A DNA stretch of 64,000 nucleotides from Candidatus Sulfotelmatobacter sp. (GTDB taxonomy: Bacteria; Acidobacteriota; Terriglobia; Terriglobales; Acidobacteriaceae). Under the pieces are notes generated by a model. The model made no database searches. It had not been told where the DNA came from and saw only the letters and a program-made list of their open reading frames with translations. This document shows, piece after piece, positions 37,568-47,932 of this stretch. Where the stretch lies: positions 1 through 64,000 of the forward strand of contig JASHNU010000075.1 in NCBI GenBank assembly GCA_030041475.1. Direction: 5' to 3'. Numbering within the stretch: position 1 is the stretch's first letter; each line of letters begins with the position of its first letter. The translations under genes and the position numbers were made by a program.

Positions 37568-40500
37568 TTACTGCGCCGCCACGTTCAGCGTGAACGTCGC
37601 GCTGCCGCTGTCGCCTGACGACGTCGTGGCGTTGACGGTGACCTGGTATGGGCCCGGAGTCGTTCCTCCGTTGCTGGTGCTGCTGCTGTTGCTGCCGCTG
37701 CAGGAGCCCAGCCACAGAGTGGAGAATCCCAACAGCGCGATCAGACTCACGAGGCGCATGCCGCTAAGTGCACGCCGCCGCGAGCCCACGGTGAACAGGA
37801 CGCCGATCAGTCCCGGGAACAGAACGGCGTACAGTACTCCCGTGCCGCGGCCGAGCGGCCGCACCGCCGCCGCAGTCGGGGCCGTGGTCTGGATCATGAA
37901 GCTGACTGAGGTTTGCTGCGTGGCCAGTAACGGGCCCGTGCACGTTGACTCGGGCGCGTGGTCGAGACAGGTGTAGGTGACCGGCACCGAAGTCTGCGTG
38001 CCAGTCAGGAATGACGGTGGCCCGACCGTAAAGGTCACCGAACCGCTCTGTCCCTGCGTAACCTGTAGCTGGCCGGTGCTGCCGAGGTTCGAGGTTAGCG
38101 TGATGGTTATGGCCGTCACCGTTAGCGAGAACGTTGCGGTGTGCGACGTGCTCGGACCGGTCGCGGTGATCGTGACCGTCGAAGTTCCGGCGGGTGTGGC
38201 TCCCGAGGTTGTGACCGTTAGGCTGGTAGTGATGGCGTTGGTTCCATTCGGAGTGACCGGAGCGGCGCTGCAGGTTGCGCCCGTGGGCAGACCGCTACAA
38301 CTGAAGGTGACCTGGCTGTTGAAGCCGTCCGTCGGCGTGATGGTCACAGTGATCGGGCTGCTCGTCGCGCCTTGAACCACGCTGACGCTCGTGGGGCTTG
38401 CACCCACAGTGAAGTCCGGGCCGGTAACCGTGACCACAGTCGCGGCCGAGGTCGAGAGCCGATCGTTCGAGTCTCCGCTGTAGACCGCAATAACGCTGTT
38501 CGAGCCCTGCGGCAGCGAAGATGTCATAAACGTGGCCGTTCCGCTCGAGACGGTTCCCGACCCCAGAGCGGTGGTTGAGCCGTTATCGTAGAAGCTCACA
38601 CTTCCTGTCACAGTCGATGGAGTTACGGTCGCAGTGAACGTTACGCTTGTTCCGACGTTGACGTTGGTGCCAGGCGATACCGACATGTCGGTGGTCGTGG
38701 GAGTACGCGCCCAGATTGTCGCCAGATTAAAGGCGTCGAGCGATCCCAGGCCGGTGACTTGGTCGTAGCCCACGCCAGCGCTGTAGCCGAAGCTGCCGGT
38801 GGTGCAGTCGGGCGTTCCGGTTTCACAAGGAACAATGTTGTTGCCCGTGGTTATGTCGTGGAAAGGATTCGGGTTGTTGCCGGGCATGGTGTAGAGCGTG
38901 GGGTTGATGGGCGCTAGCCCCGTGGGCGGAGTATTGCCCACGTACTGGTTGACGAGCGCCATGATCGCGGTAAATGTTGGGGCGGCCGCAGAGGTTCCGC
39001 CGACGACATCGAAATCTCCGCCGGCGCTGTCGCGGAACCCGACCACACAGGTGCTCACGATCCCGCCCGCCCCGTTGTCCTCCGAGCAGATCAGGTAAGG
39101 ATCGTGATCCGGCGAAGCGCTGATAGCGATGTCGGGAACGTCGCGAAAGCTATTGCTGGGCACGCCCGTTCCCGTCTGCCAGGTGGGTTTGGTGAAATAA
39201 ATGCTCGCCCCGCCGCCGGACGCAGAGAGAGCGTCGTTTTCAGCTGTATCGTTCCAGGCCTCCTCGGGAATGTAAGAAAGGGCGGAGTCGACATTGTCCG
39301 TGCTTCCGGTGGTGCCGGCCCAGTATTGGGTCGCACCGGCGTTGGTGTCTGGCGGAGTTCCGGTTACCGTCCCGGCTCCATCGCCGGTGAACTCGTTCCC
39401 GCCGGCGCCGGTCACTTCAGGAATCGAAGCGGGCATGTCGACCGCGAGTCCCTGCGTAGCGACCGATTCGCTGTCGGAGTCACAGTCAGCGGCGCCCGCG
39501 TCACCGGATGCGGAAGTGAGAGTCTGCCCTTGCGTCTGCCCCTCCTGTACCCATCCTTGAACCTCTTGCGCAAAGGCCAAGCCGTTTGCCGACTCACAAG
39601 CGCCATAGCTGGTGCTGACAAATGGGGCCACTCCATTCGGCGGAGTCGTGAGCGCGTACTCTATCGCGTCCCAGACGTTGTCGAATCGGCTTTGGCAGGT
39701 ATCGCCGGCGCCGAGGCCCGCGTAGACAAAGTAAATTTGCGCGGCCTTAGCCACGCCACCCGACCATTCCAGGTCCAGATCTGATTCGAGTTCGTCTCCG
39801 GAACAACGGGTGCCCGTTCCCTCGATCAAAATCTGTTTCACGGTACTTGCGGGAAGGCCCGCGGCGCTGCGGAAATTATTCAGATCGTTCGTGTTGATCG
39901 TGCTTTGTCCAACAATGGCGATACTCTGATTGCTCCCGGTCGATCCGGCGGAATAGAGAGGGTTGATATCGTAAATGGTGGCGAAATCGCCCGGGGCGAG
40001 GTAGTGATTCCCGCTTACATACGAGGTCAAGTGTGGCTGAACCTTGACCCGGGGCTTGGGAGCGAAGTTATTCAGATGCCGCATGGCCAGCGCTGTTCCG
40101 GCCAGAGCCGCGGGCACCGAAGGATCGGTCGAGTTGGCGAAGTGCACTTCGCCGTTGACCAGATAAGTGTGTATCTCGGTAGCGAACACGCGCTCCACCT
40201 GCGCCACCGTGCCGTCGAAGGACACTTCCATGCGGTTGTTGGCGACGGACACATTCGTGAAACCCTCCGACAGCAACCAGGCCACGATCTTGTTAATGTC
40301 GCGCTGGCTCATGCCGAAGCGGTCGGCATACTCAGCCACGGTCAGGAATTTGTGGTAATTCGCGGACTTGCGGTCCTGCAGTTGGGTCAGCAGGACGTCG
40401 AGATCCTGCTGCGCCGCAGAGGACAGCTTGAACGCCAGCGTGACTCCATACATTTGCTGGCGGCCGTCCACTCGGCCCTGGTCGAACTGAGGCCTGGCCA

Positions 40501-40636
40501 GCGCATGCGTGTTGCCCGCAAGCGGGACCATCTGGCCTGTGCTGATCGCCTCCGTAATCCGGTCCGGTTGTTGTCCAAAAGCGAGACCTGCAAGAAGAAC
40601 CGACACAACTCCCAACCGCGACGCCCAAAGTTGCAT
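37568..40636 (-). CDS. Sedolisin (S53) family protease with pro-kumamolisin activation domain and Ig-like repeats
   Basis: DVLLTQLQDRKSANYHKFLTVAEYADRFG (propeptide); ESDLDLEWSGGVAKAAQIYFVYA; VVGGTSAAAPTFTAIMALVNQ. Confidence 0.9.
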   Translation of the reverse strand: MQLWASRLGVVSVLLAGLAFGQQPDRITEAISTGQMVPLAGNTHALARPQFDQGRVDGRQQMYGVTLAFKLSSAAQQDLDVLLTQLQDRKSANYHKFLTVAEYADRFGMSQRDINKIVAWLLSEGFTNVSVANNRMEVSFDGTVAQVERVFATEIHTYLVNGEVHFANSTDPSVPAALAGTALAMRHLNNFAPKPRVKVQPHLTSYVSGNHYLAPGDFATIYDINPLYSAGSTGSNQSIAIVGQSTINTNDLNNFRSAAGLPASTVKQILIEGTGTRCSGDELESDLDLEWSGGVAKAAQIYFVYAGLGAGDTCQSRFDNVWDAIEYALTTPPNGVAPFVSTSYGACESANGLAFAQEVQGWVQEGQTQGQTLTSASGDAGAADCDSDSESVATQGLAVDMPASIPEVTGAGGNEFTGDGAGTVTGTPPDTNAGATQYWAGTTGSTDNVDSALSYIPEEAWNDTAENDALSASGGGASIYFTKPTWQTGTGVPSNSFRDVPDIAISASPDHDPYLICSEDNGAGGIVSTCVVGFRDSAGGDFDVVGGTSAAAPTFTAIMALVNQYVGNTPPTGLAPINPTLYTMPGNNPNPFHDITTGNNIVPCETGTPDCTTGSFGYSAGVGYDQVTGLGSLDAFNLATIWARTPTTTDMSVSPGTNVNVGTSVTFTATVTPSTVTGSVSFYDNGSTTALGSGTVSSGTATFMTSSLPQGSNSVIAVYSGDSNDRLSTSAATVVTVTGPDFTVGASPTSVSVVQGATSSPITVTITPTDGFNSQVTFSCSGLPTGATCSAAPVTPNGTNAITTSLTVTTSGATPAGTSTVTITATGPSTSHTATFSLTVTAITITLTSNLGSTGQLQVTQGQSGSVTFTVGPPSFLTGTQTSVPVTYTCLDHAPESTCTGPLLATQQTSVSFMIQTTAPTAAAVRPLGRGTGVLYAVLFPGLIGVLFTVGSRRRALSGMRLVSLIALLGFSTLWLGSCSGSNSSSTSNGGTTPGPYQVTVNATTSSGDSGSATFTLNVAAQ

Positions 40637-40907
40637 ACCTGCTCCGTGTGAGATTCAAGATTAGCCAGTTGTTGTAGCTTATACGTTCATTTGCTGTGTG
40701 ATCAACCACTTGTCGGAAAGGTTGTACGGTTTTACGAAAACTTAACAACCAGGAGGCCAGGATTCGATTCTTTGCCTTCGATTGTGGCAGAAAGCGCGGA
40801 AGCATCGCCAATAGACCGGCCAAATCAGGCGATTCAGGGCAGAAACCGGGTACTGCTGTCGACGATTCCTGCCGTATACTGCCCCTGCTCGTTCGCCGTC
40901 TCACTTC

Positions 40908-42170
40908 ATGGCAACCCCCGGCGCTGGACCATCCCGCCTTGCCTACATTGACTGGATGCGCGGGCTCGCCTGCGTGCTGATGTTTCAGACCCACTGCTAC
41001 GACTCCTGGCTGGGCGGCCCGGCGCGTCAAAGCCGCTTTTTCATGTACTCGCAGCTCGGTGGGACGTTTCCTGCTCCGTTGTTTCTTTTTCTGGCGGGAA
41101 TCTCTTTCGCGTTAGTGACCGACAGGCTAAGGCAGAAAGGTCTTCCGCCTGCGCAGATCGCCCGCACTACGATCCGCCGGGGCGCGGAGATCTTCGCCTT
41201 CGGTTTGCTGCTGCGCCTGCAGGAATACGTCTTGGCCTGGGGATGGGCGCCGAAAAGTGACCTGCTGCGCGTGGATATCCTGAACACGATCGGCATGTCG
41301 ATGATGCTGATGGGCGCGGTGTGCTGGATTGTGCTGTCCAGGTCAGCCGGGCTTCGCCCGGCCGGACCCATTCGACTCCCCCTCGTTCCTCGGGCTCGCT
41401 CAGAACAGGCTTCGGGGGCGGCTGTCCCTACATCTTTTCTACCGGCTCTACAGAATCGCGTGACTCTAATCCTCGCCGCGGCCTCGACCGCACTCCTGAT
41501 TTCCCTCTTGACCCCGCTGCTCTGGACCGCCTGGCGGCCACGCTGGCTGCCCTGGCCGCTGGAGTCCTACATCGACGGTGTACACAACCTGGGCACGCCG
41601 CAGTCGTGGCTCTTTCCAATATTTCCCTGGACAGCCTTCGCTTTCGCAGGACTCGCGGTGGGATTCATTTTGATGAGCCCCTGGGCGCACGCGCGCGAGG
41701 CGCGAGTATTCATTTCTATCGGCGCCGTCGGCATCGTTTTGATCGAAGTGTCGCGCTGGCTGGACTCGATGCCATTTCATCTCTATCCCGTCTACGATTA
41801 TTGGCACACCAGTCCCAATTTTTTTCTGATTCGCCTCGGCATGTTGATGGTGATTCTAACCGCAAGCTACGCATGGTGCCGCTGGGTCATCGGGAAAATG
41901 CCAGCTGGGCCATGGCGATTCAGCCCGCTCATTCAACTGGGCCAGGCGTCGCTGCTGGTCTACTGGGTGCACATCGAGTTTGTCTACGGACGGTTGTCGA
42001 TCCTCCCTAAGCACCGAGTGGGAATCGGCGCCGCTTCGGTGGGCTTGCTGGTGATCACTCTGGCCATGCTGGGGCTGGCCTATGCGCGCACGCACACCAA
42101 GGGTTGGACCAAAGGCCGCGGCGCAGAAATTTTCGCCTGGCTGCGCCACCGCCCGGCGAACGCAGGTTGA
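40908..42170 (+). CDS. Heparan-alpha-glucosaminide N-acetyltransferase-like / DUF1624 membrane acyltransferase
   Basis: RLAYIDWMRGLACVLMFQTHCYDSW; multiple TM; LIQLGQASLLVYWVHIEFVYGRLS. Confidence 0.75.
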   Translation: MATPGAGPSRLAYIDWMRGLACVLMFQTHCYDSWLGGPARQSRFFMYSQLGGTFPAPLFLFLAGISFALVTDRLRQKGLPPAQIARTTIRRGAEIFAFGLLLRLQEYVLAWGWAPKSDLLRVDILNTIGMSMMLMGAVCWIVLSRSAGLRPAGPIRLPLVPRARSEQASGAAVPTSFLPALQNRVTLILAAASTALLISLLTPLLWTAWRPRWLPWPLESYIDGVHNLGTPQSWLFPIFPWTAFAFAGLAVGFILMSPWAHAREARVFISIGAVGIVLIEVSRWLDSMPFHLYPVYDYWHTSPNFFLIRLGMLMVILTASYAWCRWVIGKMPAGPWRFSPLIQLGQASLLVYWVHIEFVYGRLSILPKHRVGIGAASVGLLVITLAMLGLAYARTHTKGWTKGRGAEIFAWLRHRPANAG

Positions 42171-42242
42171 CATCCGCTGCGTTGCGTGGGCGCCCCATCC
42201 TAGCCGCGCTCTTGCGGTCCGAGCGAGAAATTCGGTGGGCTA

Positions 42243-44096
42243 TCAAACCGCCTCTTCCAGCAGGCAATCCGTCGGGTTCTTGTCGTCCCGCAAGCCGAGA
42301 AAAACCGGAGCGCGCAGCTTTGGGCCGGTGCCGGCAAGCTTGCCGGAAGTGATGCCGCCGGTCCATTCTGCGTATTCGACTTCCGCCACCAGCTCGGGTT
42401 TTACCCAAAACGTTTTGCGCAGGGCTTCGACCTCTCCGAAGAACGGATTCTTCTTCGTCTCCAGTTTCTTCAGCATCTGCCAGATTTCATCGAGCAGGTT
42501 TTGATCGAAGCCGGAGCCGACTTGCCCCACATGGATAAGCCGTTTTTCTTTGTCATACAGGCCGAGGACGAGCGAGCCGAAATGCGCGCGGCTTCCCTCG
42601 GGCTCGGTGTAGCCGCCGACTACGCACTCCACGCGATGGCGAATTTTGATCTTCAGCCACTCGCGGCTGCGGCGTTCTTCATAAATGCTGTGGCGTTTCT
42701 TCGCCAGAATTCCTTCCAGGCCCTTCTTTTTCGCGATCTCGAACAGGGCCTTGCCCTGGCGCTCGTAGTGATCGGAATAACGCAGCGCACCGCCTGCCGC
42801 CAGCACCGACGCCAGCTTTTTCTTGCGGTCTTCCAGCGGCACTTTCCGCCAGTCGTAGCCGTCGAGATACAGCAGGTCAAACGCGTAGTAAAGCACTGGA
42901 ACATCCGCATTCGCCGCCGCCCGCCGGCCTCCGGGGCGGAAGCCCGTGCGCTGCTGCATCAGGCTGAACGATGCCCGGCCTTCTTCATCGAGCGCGGCCA
43001 CTTCACCGTCGAGGATTGCATTCTTGGCCTCGATGAACTGCGGCAGATCTTTCAACTCCGGATATCGCGGCGTCAGGTCATTCTGATTTCGCGACACCAG
43101 ACGCGCCTTGCCATTCTCGATGAAGGTGATCGCCCGGTAGCCATCCCACTTGATTTCAAAAAGCCATTCTTCACCGTCAAAGGGCTCATCGACCGATTCG
43201 GCCAGCATGGGATGGATGGTCGTGGGCATGGGCCGCCTGACAGGGGTTGACGCGACCTCGGGAAAGCCTTTAACCACAGAGGGCACAGAAATCACGGAGG
43301 CCTTTGCCGATTCACCGTCAGACTTACCGATGGCCGGCGCGACTTTATTCTTGCGTGTCTTGTTTCCGTTGTGTTCCTCTGTGCCCTCGGTGGTTAGTTT
43401 TTTTTTCTTCTCCACGCGCGCGATCGCATCGGCCAGCCATGCCGCCTTCAGTTTTCCGCGTCCCGTGGGCCGGCTCTTCCACTCTCTGGATCCAGCATCT
43501 CCGGCAATTTCTTCCAGGGTACGGTTGGTCAGCACCGACGTGTCATAGCCTTCGATCTCATAGCCCTCGACAATGTACTGATCGTGCTTCTTGATCATCA
43601 GCCACTCTGTGCCCTTGCTGCCCGGTCGGCGGCCCTTCATCTTGACCAGAGCGAAATCTCCCCGGAGCCGCTTGCCGTGCAGACGAAACTTCAGGTCTCC
43701 CTTGGCCAGCATCGCGGCTGCGTCCTTTTCTGTCCCCGGCAGATATTTGCCGTCCTTTTGCACCGGCGAGAGCGGCTCCCACGTGCCCACATCCCACACC
43801 AGCACCGTGCCCGCCCCGTAATTGTTCTCGGGAATGTTGCCCTCGAAATCGAAATAAGAAACCGGATGATCCTCGACCTGCATGGCCAGCCGCTTGTCGG
43901 CGGGATCGAGCGACGGCCCTTTGGGCACGGCCCACGACTTCAACACTCCTTTCATTTCTAGGCGGAAGTCATAGTGCAGGCGCGTGGCGTCGTGCATCTG
44001 CACCACGAAGCGGTCCCCCGGCTGGCTCGCCACTTCCGGCGGAGGCTCCGGCGTCTCCTCGAACCGCCGCTTCCGTTTGTACTCTTCGAGTGCCAT
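42243..44096 (-). CDS. ligD: ATP-dependent DNA ligase with N-terminal 3'-phosphoesterase domain (LigD without polymerase domain)
   Basis: FVVQMHDATRLHYDFRLEMKGVLKSWAVPKGPSLDPADKRLAMQVEDHPVSYFDFEG; WLFEIKWDGYRAI (KxDG); REWLKIKIRHRVECVVGGYTEPEGSR. Confidence 0.9.
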   Translation of the reverse strand: MALEEYKRKRRFEETPEPPPEVASQPGDRFVVQMHDATRLHYDFRLEMKGVLKSWAVPKGPSLDPADKRLAMQVEDHPVSYFDFEGNIPENNYGAGTVLVWDVGTWEPLSPVQKDGKYLPGTEKDAAAMLAKGDLKFRLHGKRLRGDFALVKMKGRRPGSKGTEWLMIKKHDQYIVEGYEIEGYDTSVLTNRTLEEIAGDAGSREWKSRPTGRGKLKAAWLADAIARVEKKKKLTTEGTEEHNGNKTRKNKVAPAIGKSDGESAKASVISVPSVVKGFPEVASTPVRRPMPTTIHPMLAESVDEPFDGEEWLFEIKWDGYRAITFIENGKARLVSRNQNDLTPRYPELKDLPQFIEAKNAILDGEVAALDEEGRASFSLMQQRTGFRPGGRRAAANADVPVLYYAFDLLYLDGYDWRKVPLEDRKKKLASVLAAGGALRYSDHYERQGKALFEIAKKKGLEGILAKKRHSIYEERRSREWLKIKIRHRVECVVGGYTEPEGSRAHFGSLVLGLYDKEKRLIHVGQVGSGFDQNLLDEIWQMLKKLETKKNPFFGEVEALRKTFWVKPELVAEVEYAEWTGGITSGKLAGTGPKLRAPVFLGLRDDKNPTDCLLEEAV

Positions 44097-44346
44097 ACGA
44101 ATTGCGTCCTATAAAGCTGCACCCTCAGTTTGGTGCGAAACTGCTTTGGGCAGGGCGCTTGTTCCCCAATCTTGTTACGAAAAACGGAATTCCCCAGAGC
44201 ACTCTACTCGCCGTACGGATTTGGAGTAAAGTCCTCATCCGTCAGGCTCACCTGTTCTCCAGATCAACAACAAGGGCCCATCCCAGACAGATCTCAAGTC
44301 GTTTGCTCGAATGGCGCGCACCCTCTGTCTACTCCGGGAGGACACC

Positions 44347-45279
44347 ATGAATGGTTTGTTCAGCTCCACCATCCTCGACGTGGCCGTCGGCCTCATCTTT
44401 GTCTATCTGCTCCTTGCCATCATTTGCACCACGATCAATGAGTGGTTCGCTGGCATGTTCAGTTTGCGCGCCAAGAACCTGCAATCCGCTATCGAGCAAT
44501 TGCTCGACGGACAAACTGGCGTAAACGCGGCCGCCGATACGAACTGGTTTCTGACGCAATTCTATGCACATCCCTTAATTGCCGGGATGCATAAGGGCGG
44601 AGTCTCCGGCAAAGGCCACCCAGCCTATCTCCCCTCCCGCACCTTTGCCACCGCCATTTTGGACATCGTCACCCCCGCCCAACCGGCTGCAATCGACTTT
44701 CAGGCGTTAGAAACCGGAGTTAACGGCCTTCCGAATGGCGATGTGAAGAAAGCTCTGCTCGCGTTGATCCAAAATGCCGACAAAGATATTACAAAGGCGG
44801 AGAAGAACATCGAAACCTGGTTCGACGACACCATGCAGCGCGTGGGCGGTTGGTACAAACTCGAAAGGCAGGTATGGATTGTCGGCATTGCAACGGTGCT
44901 CACCTTGGCGGCGAATGCCGACACTCTCCGCATGACTCGCGTGCTTTGGCGCAATCCCACGCAACGGGCTCAAATCGTTGAGGCCGTCAAGGCCCGCGCG
45001 GGACAATCCAATGGCAACAGCAGCAACCCTACGACTGCCGAGTTGAAGGATTTGGACTACCTTCTCGGCTGGGGGAACGACAACAAGACCGCTCCTGAAT
45101 CCGATAATTGCTGGTTGCGCTGGGCGCTACGCGTGCTCGGCTGGTTCCTGACGATCGTCGCAGTCTCTCTCGGGGCGCCGTTCTGGTTCGATTTGCTCAA
45201 CAAGATTGTTAACCTGCGCAACGCCGGGCCAAAGCCCAAAACCAGCCAGCAGCAATCGGAGGCCTCCGCAACCGGCTAA
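44347..45279 (+). CDS. Hypothetical membrane protein
   Basis: ILDVAVGLIFVYLLLAIICTTINEWFAGMFSLRAKNLQSAIEQLL; C-terminal TM. Confidence 0.65.
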   Translation: MNGLFSSTILDVAVGLIFVYLLLAIICTTINEWFAGMFSLRAKNLQSAIEQLLDGQTGVNAAADTNWFLTQFYAHPLIAGMHKGGVSGKGHPAYLPSRTFATAILDIVTPAQPAAIDFQALETGVNGLPNGDVKKALLALIQNADKDITKAEKNIETWFDDTMQRVGGWYKLERQVWIVGIATVLTLAANADTLRMTRVLWRNPTQRAQIVEAVKARAGQSNGNSSNPTTAELKDLDYLLGWGNDNKTAPESDNCWLRWALRVLGWFLTIVAVSLGAPFWFDLLNKIVNLRNAGPKPKTSQQQSEASATG

Positions 45280-45505
45280 GAGCATCGCTGGTCTTGGCGG
45301 CCAGAAACCGACTCATAATGGGTATGGGAAGGGCACGGCTTCCAGCCGTGCTGCTCCGCGCCGCTAGGAATGCGGGCTTCAGCCCCTGCGGTACCCGAAA
45401 ATTCTGGGCTCCAATTCGCTCATGAGCTAGGCTCTGGCCCTCGCACGACACGCGAGGTTTTCCTCGTGTAACCTCGTGTCCTTTGTGGTTAAATCCGCTC
45501 CTGAC

Positions 45506-45976
45506 ATGAACCGCGAATTCCCAGAGCACCCGCTGGTCGGCGTAGGCGCCATTATTGTCGAGAAAGATCGCGATGGAAAAGATCGCGTCGTCCTGGTCAA
45601 GCGCGCTCACCCGCCGATTCAGGGCCAATGGTCCATCCCTGGAGGCGTTCTCGAAGTCGGCGAACTGGTCCGCGATGCCGCAGTGCGCGAGGCCCGCGAA
45701 GAAACCGGGCTCATCGTCGAGGCCAGCGATCTGCTCGGCGTCTACGATCGCGTTTTATACGATGCCGAAAAGCGCGTGCAGTACCACTATGTTTTGATTG
45801 ATTTCCTCTGCCGCCCGGTGGGAGGAAAACTGCTGGCGGCCAGTGACGCCACCGAAGTCCGCTGGTTCACTCGCGACGAACTTCCCGCGCTGAACCTGGC
45901 CGAAGACACGCAGGACGTAATCCAGAAAGGATTCGAAAAACTGAAGGGCTTAGGCAGGGCAGGATCACCCGGCTAG
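45506..45976 (+). CDS. NUDIX hydrolase
   Basis: IPGGVLEVGELVRDAAVREAREETGLIVEASDLLG (Nudix box). Confidence 0.93.
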   Translation: MNREFPEHPLVGVGAIIVEKDRDGKDRVVLVKRAHPPIQGQWSIPGGVLEVGELVRDAAVREAREETGLIVEASDLLGVYDRVLYDAEKRVQYHYVLIDFLCRPVGGKLLAASDATEVRWFTRDELPALNLAEDTQDVIQKGFEKLKGLGRAGSPG

Positions 45977-46716
45977 TTCGGTATGTTCGGTGCGCTCAGC
46001 TTCGAGAGATCGGCGATCGTGGCGGCGTCGTCAAAGATACCGGCGGACACCACATAAGGCGTTCCTGCGGCCCCCAAGGCGAAGCTGATCTTGCGCGAGG
46101 GCTCTGTCTCGCCGGGCTTCATCCAGGAGTATTCAATCCAGGTGCCGGAGGGCTTCCGGGCCTCGTTGCAAAACTGAGCCGGATTCGGGTAGAGATTCTT
46201 GGCCTTCACGTCCTTCACTGACGCCAGCGGCGTGCCGATCAAATCCGGCCTTAAAGGATGAGCCGCGGTGACTTTCTTGTCACAGTCGAGAACAAAGATG
46301 TAGGTGTCCGCCCATATCCACGGGCTGGGCCTTTTGTTGAACTGCGTTACGTCGCCGGTCTTCGACAGGGCAGCGGCGGCTTCCCGAACTTTGGCGATAA
46401 CTTGCTGCGCGGTCGCTTTCTCCTGCCCAATCGCGATACCCGGCAGCGTGGCGATGCATAGAGCCGCTAGAAGTACGATAGCTCCCACCCTCCGTCTCAC
46501 TATGGCCCTCCCTTGAGTGACAGCAAAAAGTAAGTGCAACAGCATACGCCCTTGCCCAGACGGCCAACAATTGTTTTTGTGATGCCCGCGATCAGCGACT
46601 TCGTTGCCAGCAGTTGAATTTGAATCCAGATGGTCGGGGTCAGAGTCGTCGTGGCAAGGGCCTCGCAGGGCTAGAATGTGCGGGAAAGCGAGATAACGGG
46701 AGGGCCTGATGCGCAC
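45973..46716 (-). CDS. Cache-domain secreted protein
   Basis: WADTYIFVLDCDKKVTAAHPLRPDLIGTPLASVKDVKAKNLYPNPAQF; N-terminus uncertain (signal peptide begins well after first Met). Confidence 0.65.
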   Translation of the reverse strand: MRIRPSRYLAFPHILALRGPCHDDSDPDHLDSNSTAGNEVADRGHHKNNCWPSGQGRMLLHLLFAVTQGRAIVRRRVGAIVLLAALCIATLPGIAIGQEKATAQQVIAKVREAAAALSKTGDVTQFNKRPSPWIWADTYIFVLDCDKKVTAAHPLRPDLIGTPLASVKDVKAKNLYPNPAQFCNEARKPSGTWIEYSWMKPGETEPSRKISFALGAAGTPYVVSAGIFDDAATIADLSKLSAPNIPN

Positions 46717-47179
46717 GCGCTCGTCGAATCGACGTATCGTCGCAGTAGCCTGTTCGTTACTGTTGTTCGGCAGTCAGGCGTCCACAGGGAGGGTTTCCAT
46801 GGGGCAAAGTGGGCAATCACAAACCGAAGCCACGCGAAAGACGATTGAGGCCTTCAACGAAGTCTTCAACCGCCATGACGCGGATGGATTGGCGGCGCTC
46901 GTGACCGACGATACCGTCTTCGAAGATACGTCGCCTGCACCGGACGGGAAACGTATCGAGGGAAAAGCCGCCGTGGTCGAATTCTGGCGCAGTTGGTTCG
47001 TCCGCAATGCCGACGCCCGGTTCGACGCGGAGGAGGTCGTCGTAAGCGGGAATCGAGCGACAGTCCTGTGGGTTTATCGCAAAATGCGCAACGGCCAGCC
47101 CTGGCACCTGCGCGGCGTCGACATCTTTACCGTGCGCGAGGGAAAAGTCGCGGCCAAGCTCGCGTATGTGAAAGGCTGA
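46709..47179 (+). CDS. SnoaL-like/NTF2-fold secreted protein
   Basis: TIEAFNEVFNRHDADGLAALVTDDTVFEDTSPAPDGKRIEGKAAVVEFWRSWF. Confidence 0.75.
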   Translation: MRTRSSNRRIVAVACSLLLFGSQASTGRVSMGQSGQSQTEATRKTIEAFNEVFNRHDADGLAALVTDDTVFEDTSPAPDGKRIEGKAAVVEFWRSWFVRNADARFDAEEVVVSGNRATVLWVYRKMRNGQPWHLRGVDIFTVREGKVAAKLAYVKG

Positions 47180-47206
47180 TACCCATGATCATTAATTGTG
47201 CAGGAG

Positions 47207-47932
47207 CTAAGGCAGCCGACTCGATGATTCGTCCGGCCCAGGCGTACCATCATCCTCCCATTCGACGTCACAAGAATGGCAGCGCCAGGCGCGGCGCCGC
47301 AAAGGAACCGGAACGCCAAAGTATGCGGTGACATACGCAACAGGCTTATTCAGCTCCTGGAAAGAGACATCAAGTGATTGGCAGTTCGGGCATCGCGGTT
47401 GCTGATAGTCCCCTGTGCCAAGCGCATCAAAGCTCTCGGGAATCGGCTGGCTGAGGATTTCGGTGGCTGCCTCGGCGTCTTCCCGCGCGACTTCCAGCTT
47501 CACACCGCCCATCAGGTTTGACCAGAACCAGTCCAACCGCACCACATTGTCGTCGACCAGGACGCTCTCAATGCCTGCCGAGTCCAGGCTTCCTTTTGCC
47601 AGCAGCGCCTCTGGCAGATCGCGAAATTGGCGGAGGGTGACCATGTCGCGCAACTCCAGCTCGCCATCGGCAGCGGAGAATTCTTCTTTGGGAGGATCGG
47701 GCGGCGGTGGATCACCTGGTTTTGGAGGCGGCTCTTCCCTAACAATTACCGGACGCTGCTCGACGAATCCCGGCGAAAGGCCTCTTCTGGCCAACTCGGC
47801 ACGCAAGGCCTCGCGGGCGAGCTCGGTGAGTTCGTACGCCTCGGCAGCGACTTTCTCCAGTTCCCCGTCCAGCTGCCCGGCGTAGAACTCGGCCAGCCGT
47901 CGCCGCTCCTCCTTGGGGTCAATCAGCGCCAT
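47207..47932 (-). CDS. DUF2007-like protein
   Basis: LVTLRQFRDLPEALLAKGSLDSAGIESVLVDDNVVRLDWFWSNLMGGVKLEVAREDAEAATEIL-type segment; Cys-rich C-term. Confidence 0.65.
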   Translation of the reverse strand: MALIDPKEERRRLAEFYAGQLDGELEKVAAEAYELTELAREALRAELARRGLSPGFVEQRPVIVREEPPPKPGDPPPPDPPKEEFSAADGELELRDMVTLRQFRDLPEALLAKGSLDSAGIESVLVDDNVVRLDWFWSNLMGGVKLEVAREDAEAATEILSQPIPESFDALGTGDYQQPRCPNCQSLDVSFQELNKPVAYVTAYFGVPVPLRRRAWRCHSCDVEWEDDGTPGPDESSSRLP

